Positions 1 through 8,260 of a DNA stretch of 33,080 bases are shown piece after piece. This DNA is from Algoriphagus sp. (GTDB lineage: Bacteria; Bacteroidota; Bacteroidia; Cytophagales; Cyclobacteriaceae): contig JAMNXQ010000022.1 in NCBI GenBank assembly GCA_023653075.1, positions 1-33,080 of the forward strand, in the 5' to 3' direction. The notes under the pieces are model-generated. The model was not told the DNA's origin. It saw only the letters and a program-made list of their open reading frames with translations, and did no database searches. How positions within the stretch are numbered: position 1 is the stretch's first letter; each line of letters starts with the position of its first letter. The translations under genes were made by a program, and so were the position numbers.

Positions 1-145
1 TATCCGCAATCACACCAGTATCTTAAAGTCTAGTTGAATTTCTGCGGATAATCGTCGACAGACGACTGTCCACAGACCACAGCTCACCTAATTGAACTTC
101 AAACCTTATCTTTCTTTGGTTACTGGTAACAAAGCGGATAATCAG
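1..145 (+). repeat. Composite heptad repeat element, copy 1
   Basis: The element begins with TATCCGCAATCA, has an inverted boundary word TGCGGATAATC at 43-53, and then a run of degenerate 7-bp units from 54 (GTCGACA, GACGACT and so on). After these it has a conserved tail (TTGAACTTCAAACC) and ends in GCGGATAATCAG near 145. The same order of modules is found at 27029-27173, also 145 bp, so the two are copies of one element. The window starts inside or at the edge of this copy. Confidence 0.75.
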
Positions 146-472
146 AAAAAATTAAAAGATAAAGGTTGGAAGCAAAATAGCGGATATGCTCAGCTGGGTA
201 ATCCAAGGGTTTTAGAGAGGAATAAGGTTAGGATTAGTATAATTAAACCTATTAAAATAGACCCATTTAAACAATTAGGACCCGAGATTGATAAATTTTT
301 TCGATCATTAATCAAAATCATCGAAAAAAATAGAATTAAAGATGTTTTTTACCCAAGCGGAGGAACAATTCCTTTACCTCAATTCTTTTTAGATTATTGC
401 AGAGAAAATGGCATAAATATCCACGGGGTTACGCTTGACACTTTAGATCAAGCTGAAAACAGGGTAGATTAA
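92..472 (+). CDS. Hypothetical protein, 5' end formed by a repeat; possibly truncated
   Basis: This is an open frame of 126 codons. I do not recognise the family. The only available start is a TTG at 92, which lies inside the composite repeat element; no Met codon follows anywhere in the frame. About the first 18 residues are therefore repeat-encoded, and the gene-like part starts near residue 19. That part is basic in its first half (many Lys and Arg), then has a helix-like stretch and the segment GGTIPLPQFFLDYCRENG, with a clean stop after NRVD. The likely reading is a gene whose 5' end was replaced by the repeat, leaving a fragment that may not be translated. A real protein starting at an unusual codon is the alternative. 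Confidence 0.4.
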   Translation: MNFKPYLSLVTGNKADNQKKLKDKGWKQNSGYAQLGNPRVLERNKVRISIIKPIKIDPFKQLGPEIDKFFRSLIKIIEKNRIKDVFYPSGGTIPLPQFFLDYCRENGINIHGVTLDTLDQAENRVD

Positions 473-540
473 TAGAAATTGATTTTTTGGTTACTTTCTC
501 AAAAGTCTGAAATAATTAAGAAATAGTTTCAATTATGATT

Positions 541-675
541 TTGCGGCTTTGCAGCTTTGCGAGACTTATTCTTTTTCTCTTGAAAGGAGCCTGCCTGTCC
601 GTTGCGACGGATAGGCAAGCTACAGATAAGGCAGATCTGCGGGAGTTTTCTTTGCAGATCTGCGTGAAAACCCCT
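541..675. repeat. Mosaic intergenic repeat with GC-rich hairpin
   Basis: This gene-free stretch has a TTTGCGGCTTTGC-type module at 541-563, also present near 11236-11262. A hairpin follows: GCCTGTCCGT at 593-602 pairs with ACGGATAGGC at 607-616 around a TGCG loop. Next come two copies of the 10-bp palindrome GCAGATCTGC, near 632 and 655. The hairpin has a close relative at 11154-11177. It could act as a bidirectional transcription barrier between the flanking genes, but no U-tract is adjacent, so I call it only a repeat. Confidence 0.55.
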
Positions 676-690
676 TCTATTTCAGACTAA

Positions 691-1404
691 TCAAACCTCC
701 ACCCCCAGCTCACCGAGTAGCTGCTCGAGGGCCTCACCTTGGAAAGAAAGTCCTCCATAACCTGGATTGACTGCCTCCTTAAAGGCACGAATCGCCGCCA
801 AAAATCCCCCAGGCAGACGACTCTGAGAGGAGTCAATCTTTAGGAATTGGTACAGCTCATCGCTCCAAAATAGGGAATGATGCATCCCACTCAAGGGCGA
901 ACCGGAGAGACAGACCAAATACAAGTCGTTATACCCTGCAAACTCCTCAAAATACACCCCTGGAGCTTTTTCCTCCATCGCCTCCAGCAATGCTCCCAAG
1001 GTATACCGAAATCCGCCCATGTAGGCTCCTCCACTCCTCAAGGAATCCGGACTCAAAAAGTAATATTCCCCCCGACTGAGCACTCGCGCTCGATTCCGAA
1101 ACAGTAGCTCTCTATGGGCCATAAACAATTCCTGAAGCCTATTTTGGGATTGGTATACTCGAGGCAACGTAATCCAGTTCGCATACACGCCCGCGCTGAG
1201 CGTGACCTCATCGCCTACAATCTCGTAGGCATTGTCTCGGATCGTGGCCTTGGGCACCCAGGTCACTAGGGTATTTGCATCGAGCAGCAAGTAATCGGCT
1301 TCCCGCTCTCCTACGATTTGACAGGTATAGTTGTCGGTACGAAGGCTCCAGCGCTGTTCGTCGAAAGGTAATTTTCTCCCGTATCGGGTAGTTAATGTTT
1401 TCAT
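691..1404 (-). CDS. Hypothetical protein (237 aa)
   Basis: I do not recognise this 237-aa soluble protein. No signal peptide, membrane segment or catalytic motif stands out. It is rich in aromatic and charged residues and reads like a compact globular protein (for example SRGEYYFLSPDSLRSGGAYM in the middle). The start at 1404 is chosen because AGGAGG lies 5-6 bases upstream of that ATG, one of the few clear Shine-Dalgarno sites in the window; the frame stays open further upstream to a TTG at 1623 but without support. The gene stands alone, with 306 bases separating it from the next minus-strand gene. The good ribosome site, unlike its neighbours, might hint at transfer or strong translation. 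Confidence 0.7.
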   Translation of the reverse strand: MKTLTTRYGRKLPFDEQRWSLRTDNYTCQIVGEREADYLLLDANTLVTWVPKATIRDNAYEIVGDEVTLSAGVYANWITLPRVYQSQNRLQELFMAHRELLFRNRARVLSRGEYYFLSPDSLRSGGAYMGGFRYTLGALLEAMEEKAPGVYFEEFAGYNDLYLVCLSGSPLSGMHHSLFWSDELYQFLKIDSSQSRLPGGFLAAIRAFKEAVNPGYGGLSFQGEALEQLLGELGVEV

Positions 1405-1710
1405 GGATTCCTCCTGGTTTTGGTGATGAATAAAACAGTTGAGCCCTTGAACGAAATTCAGGAGCTGGGTAAGCACACCAAGAAAAGTGAAGGTTTTGCA
1501 GGGTAACGTTTTTGGTCTGCAGGACCCACATCGTTTGACCACCGTGGCGTTTGACTCGGTTGGTACCAGTATTTTGGTTCTTGATGGTAAGGCAAAGGTA
1601 ATCCATTTGAAAAAATATAGCAAAGGAAAATTGGTTAGGTCTAGACAAAAAACCTCTTGCCATGCCAGTACCCAGTAGATTTAGCTAATCTCTTAATCAA
1701 ACGAACAGCC
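1405..1710. other. 306-bp stretch without a supported gene
   Basis: Several overlapping frames are open on both strands here, including a Cys-containing minus-strand frame continuous with the 691-1404 gene and a 63-codon plus-strand frame from 1487. None has a convincing start or a recognisable motif. It presumably contains the promoter and leader of the 237-aa gene. I see no repeat module of the two heptad families in it. Confidence 0.4.
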
Positions 1711-2460
1711 TTACCCATTCTCCTCAATATACCCAATCAGCAACTTTCGCAAAAGCCTACGCTCTTCGGCAATGGTTTCCACATTGGACTCCATATTGCT
1801 GAGCATGCCCTGCAAGTGGGCCACTGCATTGGCTACCTTGCGAAGCTGCTTGGGATCTAGGGGTAGTAAATGGGGTTCTGGCTTATTCCCCTGTAGCTTG
1901 TCCATGCCCAACCGAGGCATGTCATATACCTCTTCCATCAGTTCTAAAAGTTCAATCCGCTTCTCCCGATAGCGTGTCTGGTTGCCCATAAAAATCTGCT
2001 CCTTGCGTGCATACACCGATAGGTGTCGCACAATGCTATCCGAACGGATCAAACGCATGTTGCCTGACTTCAGCTCGTCCCGAGTAGCCAAGTTTTCCAC
2101 AAAACTTATTCCTGTTACCAAGGAATTCGCCCCAGGTAGTGTAAAATAGGCAAACAAGCTGTCTAAAAATGGCTTTTCCTCAAGCCCTGCCTGCATCAAG
2201 GGAATCAAGGTATTGATCTGCTGCTCCTTGATGGCATAATTGACCTTCACCTCTTCCATCCGAATGCTGTCCAAGTCCAGATCTTCTACCAAGCGCTGCG
2301 CATACTGAACTCCACGCGTATTTTCTCCCCATTTTTCTCGCTGGTTGTCAGCAAAAAAACCCAAGGAAATCGCTGCAAATACCATCAAAAATTCCATGGC
2401 ATACTTTTTCCAATTTGATTTTTTTGACTTATTCGTAGAGTCTTGGAGGTCCTTTTTCAT
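1711..2460 (-). CDS. One-TM membrane protein, DUF6090-like
   Basis: This 249-aa protein starts with a short basic cytoplasmic stretch (rich in Lys), then one membrane helix at about residues 20-38 (YAMEFLMVFAAISLGFFADN) followed at once by QREKW. Such a helix followed by a charged pair and a mostly helical remainder is typical of the Bacteroidota DUF6090-type family, whose role is unknown. The rest is predicted from composition to be helical and coiled, probably outside the membrane in the periplasm. It is followed on the same strand by the unrelated 237-aa gene and preceded by the six-repeat exported protein, 29 bases away, so the latter two may be cotranscribed. The family assignment rests on the N-terminal pattern only. 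Confidence 0.7.
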   Translation of the reverse strand: MKKDLQDSTNKSKKSNWKKYAMEFLMVFAAISLGFFADNQREKWGENTRGVQYAQRLVEDLDLDSIRMEEVKVNYAIKEQQINTLIPLMQAGLEEKPFLDSLFAYFTLPGANSLVTGISFVENLATRDELKSGNMRLIRSDSIVRHLSVYARKEQIFMGNQTRYREKRIELLELMEEVYDMPRLGMDKLQGNKPEPHLLPLDPKQLRKVANAVAHLQGMLSNMESNVETIAEERRLLRKLLIGYIEENG

Positions 2461-2489
2461 GGCCTTGCGTTTTTGAAACCTATCCTAAT

Positions 2490-2888
2490 TCAATAAAAAA
2501 AGAAGAAGAAAAATAGAGCAGCGTTGGTGATCCGTACCCCCTCGTAATAGCCGATAGTCCTACGCGAACCATCCATCACCCGGCCATTTTCAATGTATCC
2601 TATCGTCCGGCGGGACTGATCCATCGCCCGGCCGTTGTCAAGATACCCAATGGTGGACATAGATCCATTCATCACGCGGCCATCTTCCACATAGCCAATG
2701 GTACGCCGGGATCCATCCATCACCCGATTCCCATCCAAGTAGCCAATCGTCGATCGAGAGCCATTGGTCACGCGCTCCCCTTCGATGTAGCCCACCGTGC
2801 GGCGGCTCCCATCCATCAGACGCTGGGCGAGACTAGGCGTGGCTCCAAGAGCCAAATAAACAAGTAGGATAAGTAGAAATGGTCTCAT
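2490..2888 (-). CDS. Exported protein with six 16-residue repeats and a Phe-rich tail
   Basis: The 132-aa product has a signal peptide (residues 1-22, ending SLAQ). From about residue 25 it consists of six tandem 16-residue repeats of the type GSRRTIGYIENGRVMD. It ends in AALFFFFFFY. The repeats are also visible as a 48-bp period in the DNA. Short Gly/Tyr-rich repeats of this kind suit a small beta-rich extracellular fold, similar to proteins described as beta-flower domains; that comparison is inference. The hydrophobic C-terminus could anchor it in the outer membrane or be buried. Its stop lies 29 bases upstream of the DUF6090-like gene on the same strand. Enzymatic function is unlikely because no conserved acid/base cluster is seen. 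Confidence 0.75.
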   Translation of the reverse strand: MRPFLLILLVYLALGATPSLAQRLMDGSRRTVGYIEGERVTNGSRSTIGYLDGNRVMDGSRRTIGYVEDGRVMNGSMSTIGYLDNGRAMDQSRRTIGYIENGRVMDGSRRTIGYYEGVRITNAALFFFFFFY

Positions 2889-2907
2889 TAGATGTAAAAG
2901 AATAGGA

Positions 2908-3199
2908 TTATCCGCAATTATGCCACTAGATCAAGAGAAATGTTTGCCCAGCGGGAATTTTTTGGTCAACAGCTAACAGACCATAGTCCACCGTCAATCG
3001 TGGTTATAGTACGCTTTGCCTCAACAATTACAAGCTGCAGTCGTCAGTGGTCGGTGAACCATTGACAATTTTGGTTATAAGCTAACGGTCGACAGACCAC
3101 AGTCGATTGTGGTCTACTACCTAAAACGCACTAAAATTTATAATCTAAATCGGGTTACACAACGAGCCGGCTGTGGACTGTGGTCCGTCAACAGTTGAC
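2908..3199. repeat. Family A heptad repeats: boundary word plus two inverted-arm units
   Basis: This fills the 318-bp gap between the six-repeat protein and the kelch-TM gene. TTATCCGCAATTATGCC at 2908-2924 is the element boundary word. Two units follow, 2965-3066 and 3081-3199. Each begins with plus-oriented 7-bp words (GTCAACA, GCTAACA, then GACCAYA-like), has an AT-rich core, and ends with the same words in inverted orientation, closing in TTGAC. Single-stranded copies could fold into imperfect hairpins of about 100-120 nt. No gene is seen. Confidence 0.75.
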
Positions 3200-3206
3200 A
3201 ATACAA

Positions 3207-4544
3207 TCAAGGGGATATCCTATACAAGATCATCCGCTTATCCACTTCCGATTTAGTTCGGGAGATCAACTCTTTATCGTGATGGGTTTGGTAATACTGA
3301 TTGACCGCCTTGATGTACCTGGACCTACGCACCCTTCGGTAGTCCAAGCTTTCTAGTGCAGCCGTTCCAAATAAGTCATCCAACTGATGTACATCTACCA
3401 GCAAGCCAGGTTGGGCGAGTAGCTTAGCCACAAGTCGTTGGATATCTTCCACACCATCTACAGTCCACTGCACCTCAACAGGAGGTAGCGGTTCTGCAGG
3501 ATTGGATCTTTTGGAAAGATGATTTTTTCTCCACCAAAGCCCTCCACCTACTGCCATCAAGCCCACTAATGCCGCAAGAATGGAAAAAGACCAATCCTCT
3601 ATCCCAAAGGACGAGGTCTGCTGATTCAATCGAATGTCTCCTACTTTCGTGAATTTTTCCAAAGGAGCTGTAGGTGGCAATAGAAAAGTGGGATCTCCGT
3701 ATCTGTCAAAAAACACGGCATTGTTTTCCAAGGCAACCGCCACCGAGAAATCCTTAAACCTCCCGAAGTCATTGTCTTTGGCAAAATACAAGGTGTTATC
3801 CTTCTTTTGCAACAACAACAGTCCAAGATGGGCTTCCAATTGATACAGTTGAATCCCATAGTCCTTCAAGTCGAAGGAGGGCAGGATCCATGAACTCAGA
3901 TTTTTTTGATTTGGAAAGTCCAATTCTATCGAACTCCAGGCTTTGCTCTTAAAGTCAAATACATACCCGTTTTTATCTGGATAAAAGACATTGGAAGGCT
4001 GGTGGATATTTTCCCCCAAAATGGAAATGACTCGGTCACCGTCTACAAAGATTCCCACACCCCCATAGTTCATGGGAGGAGAAGAGACCGGAACAAATTC
4101 CCAATACCCCGTATCAAAATCAAACTCGAGTAATTCGCTGTGCGCTCGCCAAAATCCATACCGCCCCATGGAATACAATTTCCCCTCTCGCACAAAAAAA
4201 TGCGCATGACAGTTGAACCCGGAGCCCGTGCCCTTGTACAAGTTTTCCCAACTTTCACCCGCCCAGCGCAAGACCTCAAATCTGCAGGGAATGACCGCTA
4301 AAAGTTTTTCCTGAACATAAAAAAGGGTGATAGGATCATCGGTAGTGAGGTAAGGCGATGCGAGCAATGAGTCTACCATCACCTGGGTGATTCCTTGAGG
4401 AAGGGATTCCCAAGCAAAGCGATCGAATGATTCCTGAGGATTAATTTTTATCCAATCAAAGGATGCGTTGGCTTGCTTTTCCGTTTGGGCGGAAAGGACA
4501 AGACCAGAGAAAAAAAGTAGCACAAAAAAAGTGGCTGCTTTCAT
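3207..4544 (-). CDS. Membrane protein with kelch-like ectodomain and C-terminal winged-helix-like domain (paralogue 1)
   Basis: A 445-aa protein starting at MKAATFF (the longer frame upstream has no better start). A signal peptide (about residues 1-19) is followed by a beta-rich ectodomain with kelch/propeller character (GFNCHAHFFVREGKLY, then GRYGFW, then a WEFV strand). One membrane helix lies at about 317-338. The cytoplasmic end (375-445) carries a conserved block: LDDLFG, a basic helix with RRVRRSR, then KELISRTK and EVDKRMILYRI. The last part resembles the beta-wing of MarR-type winged helices. The protein is a clear paralogue of the one at 22119-23402, conserved in order and in the C-terminal block. 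I infer a membrane-bound sensor whose cytoplasmic tail may bind DNA or protein; no known family name can be assigned with certainty. Confidence 0.75.
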   Translation of the reverse strand: MKAATFFVLLFFSGLVLSAQTEKQANASFDWIKINPQESFDRFAWESLPQGITQVMVDSLLASPYLTTDDPITLFYVQEKLLAVIPCRFEVLRWAGESWENLYKGTGSGFNCHAHFFVREGKLYSMGRYGFWRAHSELLEFDFDTGYWEFVPVSSPPMNYGGVGIFVDGDRVISILGENIHQPSNVFYPDKNGYVFDFKSKAWSSIELDFPNQKNLSSWILPSFDLKDYGIQLYQLEAHLGLLLLQKKDNTLYFAKDNDFGRFKDFSVAVALENNAVFFDRYGDPTFLLPPTAPLEKFTKVGDIRLNQQTSSFGIEDWSFSILAALVGLMAVGGGLWWRKNHLSKRSNPAEPLPPVEVQWTVDGVEDIQRLVAKLLAQPGLLVDVHQLDDLFGTAALESLDYRRVRRSRYIKAVNQYYQTHHDKELISRTKSEVDKRMILYRISP

Positions 4545-4671
4545 AATTAAAAATTTTTCTTCTATTGAAAAAGCCCGGAAAACCGGAGACAAATTATCAA
4601 TTAAATATAGTTAAAAACTAGAAAAGTGCAAATCATCCTCAAATACTGGAAATCCCTTCCTTAAGAAAAGA

Positions 4672-4703
4672 TCCCCTCTGCAGTAAAAAAACCACAAAGG
4701 GGA
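4672..4703 (-). terminator. Possible intrinsic terminator after fumC
   Basis: TCCCCTCTG at 4672-4680 pairs with CAAAGGGGA at 4695-4703 (8 of 9 positions). On the minus strand the stem is followed by ATCTTTTCTT. It sits about 40 bases beyond the fumC stop. The long loop makes it a weak candidate. Confidence 0.4.
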
Positions 4704-4740
4704 CCCTATTTAGCTTCGAAAAAGCGCTTGGAACCTTCCC

Positions 4741-6141
4741 TTACTTCAAGCCTCCAATCATGTCTTCTGGCTTCACCCACTCGTCAAATTGGGCTGAGGT
4801 AAGCAAGCCCAAGCTTAGCGCTGCTTCTTGCAAGCTCGTTCCTTCCTTGTGAGCCTTCTTGGCGATGGCTGCGGCATTTTCGTAGCCAATGTAAGGATTC
4901 AATGCCGTCACCAGCATCAGAGAGTTTTCCAAGTGCCGCTGGATCATCGGTGTGTTTGGTTCTATTCCCACCGCACAGTTGACATCAAAGGAAACGCAGG
5001 CATCTCCTAGCAATCGAGCTGACTGCAGGAAGTTGGCGGCTATCAGTGGCTTAAATACATTCAGTTCAAAATGTCCATTCGAGCCCCCAATGGTAATGGC
5101 TACATCGTTGCCCATCACCTGAGCGGCCACCATGGTCATCGCTTCCACCTGAGTAGGATTCACCTTGCCCGGCATGATGGAGGATCCCGGTTCATTTTCT
5201 GGAATTAAGATTTCTCCAATGCCCGAACGAGGACCTGAGGAGAGCATGCGAATGTCGTTGGCAATCTTCATCAAGGACACGGCCACTTGCTTCAAAGCTC
5301 CATGGGTTTCGACCATGCCGTCGTGCGCGGCGAGTGCCTCAAACTTGTTGGGTGCCGTCACAAATGGAAGGCCTGTCAGTTCTGCGATTTTTTTCGCCAC
5401 CAACTCGGAGTAGCCCTGCGGGGTATTCAAACCGGTGCCCACTGCCGTGCCGCCCAAGGCCAATTCGGATAGGTGCGCAAGGGTATTGTTGAGCGCGCGC
5501 AAACCGTGATCGAGCTGGGCCACATAGCCGCTAAATTCCTGTCCCAGGGTGAGGGGTGTCGCGTCCATAAAGTGCGTTCGGCCGATTTTGACCACCTTCT
5601 TGAAGGCTTCTGCCTTCGCCGCAAGCGTATCGCGAAGCTGCTTCAGTCCCGGAATGGTCGTTTCCGCAACCATCTTGTAGGCCGCAATGTGCATGGCCGT
5701 AGGGTAGGTATCGTTGGAGGATTGAGACTTGTTGACGTCGTCGTTGGGGTGGATTTTTTTCTTGGCATCGTCCAAAGACCCTCCCAAAAGTACATGTGCA
5801 CGGTAGGCAATCACCTCATTCGCATTCATGTTGGATTGAGTCCCCGAACCCGTCTGCCAAACCACCAAAGGAAACTGGCTGTCGTGCTGCCCTGTCACTA
5901 TTTCATCACAAACTTGGGCGATAATTTCCGCCTTGGCGGGTTCCAAAACCCCTAATTCTGCATTGGTCAATGCTGCCGCTTTCTTCAAGATGGCAAAAGC
6001 ATGGATGATCTCGATCGGCATGCGGTTTTTCTCTCCGCCAATCTTAAAATTATTGATTGAACGCTGCGTCTGCGCTCCCCAGTAAGCCGATGCTGGAACC
6101 TCTACGGCTCCCATGGTATCTTTTTCTATACGGATGGACAT
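4741..6141 (-). CDS. fumC: Fumarate hydratase, class II
   Basis: This 466-aa cytoplasmic enzyme interconverts fumarate and L-malate in the TCA cycle without an iron-sulfur cluster. Length matches the family (about 460-470 aa). The superfamily signature [13 protein letters not shown] is present, carrying the catalytic Ser of the mobile loop, as are [13 protein letters not shown] and [14 protein letters not shown] in the substrate pocket and the [16 protein letters not shown] block. The ATG at 6141 is preceded 34-41 bases upstream by a perfect Bacteroidota -7 box (TACCTTTG on the minus strand), so the gene probably has its own promoter. It lies downstream of ridA and a small membrane protein gene on the same strand. 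Aspartase and argininosuccinate lyase are alternatives in the superfamily but the motifs fit FumC. Confidence 0.96.
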   Translation of the reverse strand: MSIRIEKDTMGAVEVPASAYWGAQTQRSINNFKIGGEKNRMPIEIIHAFAILKKAAALTNAELGVLEPAKAEIIAQVCDEIVTGQHDSQFPLVVWQTGSGTQSNMNANEVIAYRAHVLLGGSLDDAKKKIHPNDDVNKSQSSNDTYPTAMHIAAYKMVAETTIPGLKQLRDTLAAKAEAFKKVVKIGRTHFMDATPLTLGQEFSGYVAQLDHGLRALNNTLAHLSELALGGTAVGTGLNTPQGYSELVAKKIAELTGLPFVTAPNKFEALAAHDGMVETHGALKQVAVSLMKIANDIRMLSSGPRSGIGEILIPENEPGSSIMPGKVNPTQVEAMTMVAAQVMGNDVAITIGGSNGHFELNVFKPLIAANFLQSARLLGDACVSFDVNCAVGIEPNTPMIQRHLENSLMLVTALNPYIGYENAAAIAKKAHKEGTSLQEAALSLGLLTSAQFDEWVKPEDMIGGLK

Positions 6142-6174
6142 GGTAGTCTAAATAAAAGGGTGAAGATTAGGCCA

Positions 6175-6182
6175 CAAAGGTA
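6175..6182 (-). promoter_or_regulatory. -7 box of fumC promoter
   Basis: TACCTTTG on the minus strand is a perfect match to the Bacteroidota -7 consensus TAnnTTTG, 34 bases before the fumC ATG. No clear TTG -33 element is seen at the usual distance. Confidence 0.5.
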
Positions 6183-6202
6183 CATCCAAAGTCGCTTTTT
6201 GC

Positions 6203-6700
6203 CTACAGCTTGCGTGAGGATTCCACGCTGCTGGGCGGAAAATTGATCACTTCCTGGAAAAGTTTTTTACTGGGTACCAACTGTCGATGGAAGAAAAACA
6301 CCGCCAAGACATAGTTGAGCCCCATCAGGGAAAGGCATACTCCCCCTTGAAGGAATTGCTGAGATCCCAAAAAGAAAAAAAGCGAAAAGCCCAACAGGAT
6401 CCCTGTCCAAAACCAAAGGAAAAATCGAGTAGTCGAAAAGAGTTGGTAGCGGACAAAAAGTATGCTTCCTCTCGGCGTCGCCTCCACCTTCCCTAAGAGT
6501 AGTGGAAGAAAATTGTCCCCCTTATCAATCACTCGGGAAATGCGAAATCCATGTTCCCCCACTTGCCCATAAAATAGAGGCCGGAGCTCGGGGAGTCCTT
6601 CGGCCCGAGTCCCTCGGGTAACTGTAGCCAAGCGCTCTAGTAGCTCCTCCTTGGACAAGGCGCTGACGAGGGTTTCCCGACCAAAAGGCAGCCAGTTCAT
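6203..6700 (-). CDS. Small membrane protein, two TM helices
   Basis: I do not recognise this 165-aa protein. The first 85 residues are soluble and mixed alpha/beta (ending near GSILFVRYQLFS). Two hydrophobic helices follow at about 91-113 (FFLWFWTGILLGFSLFFFLG) and 117-138, with a short polar C-terminal tail. Its ATG is only three bases after the ridA stop, so the two are almost certainly cotranscribed and may be translationally coupled. The layout resembles inner-membrane proteins with a cytoplasmic N-terminal domain; no functional motif is visible. Confidence 0.65.
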   Translation of the reverse strand: MNWLPFGRETLVSALSKEELLERLATVTRGTRAEGLPELRPLFYGQVGEHGFRISRVIDKGDNFLPLLLGKVEATPRGSILFVRYQLFSTTRFFLWFWTGILLGFSLFFFLGSQQFLQGGVCLSLMGLNYVLAVFFFHRQLVPSKKLFQEVINFPPSSVESSRKL

Positions 6701-6703
6701 GGG

Positions 6704-7084
6704 TTATTTAACTGCGATGCAGGAAATTTCTACCTGCACATTTTTGGGAAGCTTGCTGACCTCCACCGTCTCCCGTGCAGGGGAATCGGCCTTGAAGTAC
6801 TGCCCATAGGCCTCGTTGATGGCTCCAAACTGGCCCATGTCGCGGATAAAGATGGTGCATTTGGCCACATTGGCAAAGCCAAAACCTGCTGCTCGCAGGA
6901 CCGCTTCCATGTTTTTCATAACCGCATGAGTCTCTTCGGTGATGTTTTCATTGATTAGCTCGCCCGACTCAGGATCGAGGGCGATTTGACCGGATACATA
7001 GAGGGTGTCTCCCACTTGAACCGCTTGAGAATAGGGCCCGATCGGCGCCGGTGCTTCTGGAGTGAAAATGATTTTTCTAGACAT
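6704..7084 (-). CDS. ridA: RidA family reactive enamine/imine deaminase
   Basis: A 126-aa protein of the RidA/YjgF/YER057c/UK114 family, which hydrolyses 2-aminoacrylate and related enamines released by PLP enzymes such as threonine dehydratase, protecting other PLP enzymes. Length and sequence match: APAPIGPYSQAV at the N-terminus, YVSGQIALDP, the substrate-binding Arg104 in SPARETVEV and Glu119 in VQVEISC. It is a cytoplasmic trimer in known members. The gene heads a short minus-strand unit with the 165-aa membrane protein three bases downstream. Its upstream region is filled by heptad family B repeats, starting about 10 bases before the ATG. Confidence 0.93.
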   Translation of the reverse strand: MSRKIIFTPEAPAPIGPYSQAVQVGDTLYVSGQIALDPESGELINENITEETHAVMKNMEAVLRAAGFGFANVAKCTIFIRDMGQFGAINEAYGQYFKADSPARETVEVSKLPKNVQVEISCIAVK

Positions 7085-7089
7085 AGTAT

Positions 7090-7390
7090 TTAGTTTTTTA
7101 GTATCAAGTAGCTAGTATCAAGTATCAAGAAGCTTGAAATTGTACGCAGTACCGGGATTCTGAAGTATCAAGTATCAAGTAACTAGTATCAAGTAATTGT
7201 ACGAAGTACCATGAATTGTACGAAGTACCAAGTACAATGTACCAAGATTCTTACCGATTAGAATTTCGTAATTAATTCGAATCCGCACTTCGAAATTCTT
7301 AAATCAGCGTTCGGTATTCGACATTAGTTTTTAGTCCGTATTTCGTAATTCGTAATTGAAAGTACTTGATACTTACTACTTGATACTTGC
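7090..7390. repeat. Heptad repeat family B
   Basis: The gap between ridA and mazG is built from 7-bp words: TATCAAG, TAGCTAG, TATCAAG in series from about 7105, then TACGAAG, TACCAAG, TACAATG words near 7200-7245, and inverted copies (TACTTGA type) near 7360-7390. Between them are AT-rich ATTTCGTAATTCG-like words. The repeat reaches into the 3' end of mazG and supplies its last codons. No gene or terminator is visible. Confidence 0.75.
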
Positions 7391-8188
7391 TACTTTCTTC
7401 GCTTCCTCCCAGTACACATCCATTTCCGCCAAACTCATCTCGCTTAGATTTTTGCCTGCCGCTTTGGCTGCTCGCTCCAAGTACTGAAACCGGGAGATGA
7501 ACTTGATGTTGGTGCGCTCCAAGGCCTCCTCTGGGTTGATGTCGATAAATCGGGCATAGTTGATCAGGGAAAAAAGCAGGTCCCCAAACTCCCCAGCAGC
7601 CTTTTCTTGGTCGATTTTGGATCCAGCGCCGACGCGAAACTCCGCCTCAAATTCCCCCATTTCCTCCTTCACCTTCTCCCATACCTGCTCGGGCTCCTCC
7701 CAGTCAAAGCCCACACCTCGGGCCTTTTCCTGGATTCGCATAGACTTGATGAGGGCGGGCAAACTTTTAGGCACCCCACCAAGAACAGAAACATTTCCCT
7801 TTTCGGTCAACTTGATTTTCTCCCAATTTTGCTTGACGGTCTCCTCATCCTGCGCTACCGTATCCCCGTAGATGTGGGGGTGACGGCGGATCAGTTTCTC
7901 ACACAAGGAATCAATCACAGTGGCAATGTCGTAACTGCCCTGCTCCGAACCGATTTTGGCATAAAAAACCAAGTGCAAGAGCAGGTCTCCCACCTCTTTC
8001 TTGATTTCCTCCGGATTGCCTTCCAAGATGGCATCCGAAAGTTCAAAGGTCTCCTCAATGGTCAGGTGGCGCAAACTTTCGGTGGTCTGCTTTTTGTCCC
8101 AGGGACATTGCGCACGCAACTCATCCATGATGGTCAATAAGCGGTCAAAGGCAGCCAATTGCTCGGCTCGAGAACTCAAGTTGGACAT
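7376..8188 (-). CDS. mazG: Nucleoside triphosphate pyrophosphohydrolase MazG
   Basis: MazG hydrolyses NTPs and dNTPs to NMP and PPi, removing non-canonical nucleotides and influencing ppGpp levels. The chosen start (MSNLSSRAEQ, ATG at 8188) gives 270 aa, near the usual 260-275; a longer frame to 8236 exists. Two tandem MazG domains are visible: CPWDKKQT, then EETFEL and EVGDLLLHLVFYAK in the first, EEMGEFEAEF and EFGDLLFSLINYAR in the second, providing the ExxE and ExxD metal-binding sets. The gene is divergent from the 8261 membrane protein. The last residues, SIK and the TAG stop, are encoded by a family B heptad (AGTATCAAGTAG), so the natural C-terminus may have been altered by repeat insertion. 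Confidence 0.94.
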   Translation of the reverse strand: MSNLSSRAEQLAAFDRLLTIMDELRAQCPWDKKQTTESLRHLTIEETFELSDAILEGNPEEIKKEVGDLLLHLVFYAKIGSEQGSYDIATVIDSLCEKLIRRHPHIYGDTVAQDEETVKQNWEKIKLTEKGNVSVLGGVPKSLPALIKSMRIQEKARGVGFDWEEPEQVWEKVKEEMGEFEAEFRVGAGSKIDQEKAAGEFGDLLFSLINYARFIDINPEEALERTNIKFISRFQYLERAAKAAGKNLSEMSLAEMDVYWEEAKKVASIK

Positions 8189-8236
8189 GTTGTAGGAAAC
8201 TATGCTTGACGTGTAAACGTTTTCAAAGTAAAGCAT

Positions 8237-8244
8237 TAAATTTG
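8237..8244 (+). promoter_or_regulatory. -7 box for the 8261 gene
   Basis: TAAATTTG matches the Bacteroidota -7 consensus TAnnTTTG perfectly, 16 bases before the ATG at 8261, implying a short leader of about 10 nt. A -33 TTG at the standard spacing is not clear. Confidence 0.5.
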
Positions 8245-8260
8245 CGCAAATTTCTCCGGT

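Noticed and set aside
1405-1623. Upstream extension of the 691-1404 gene to 310 aa
   Set aside because: The extension starts at a TTG without a ribosome site, while the ATG at 1404 has a good AGGAGG.
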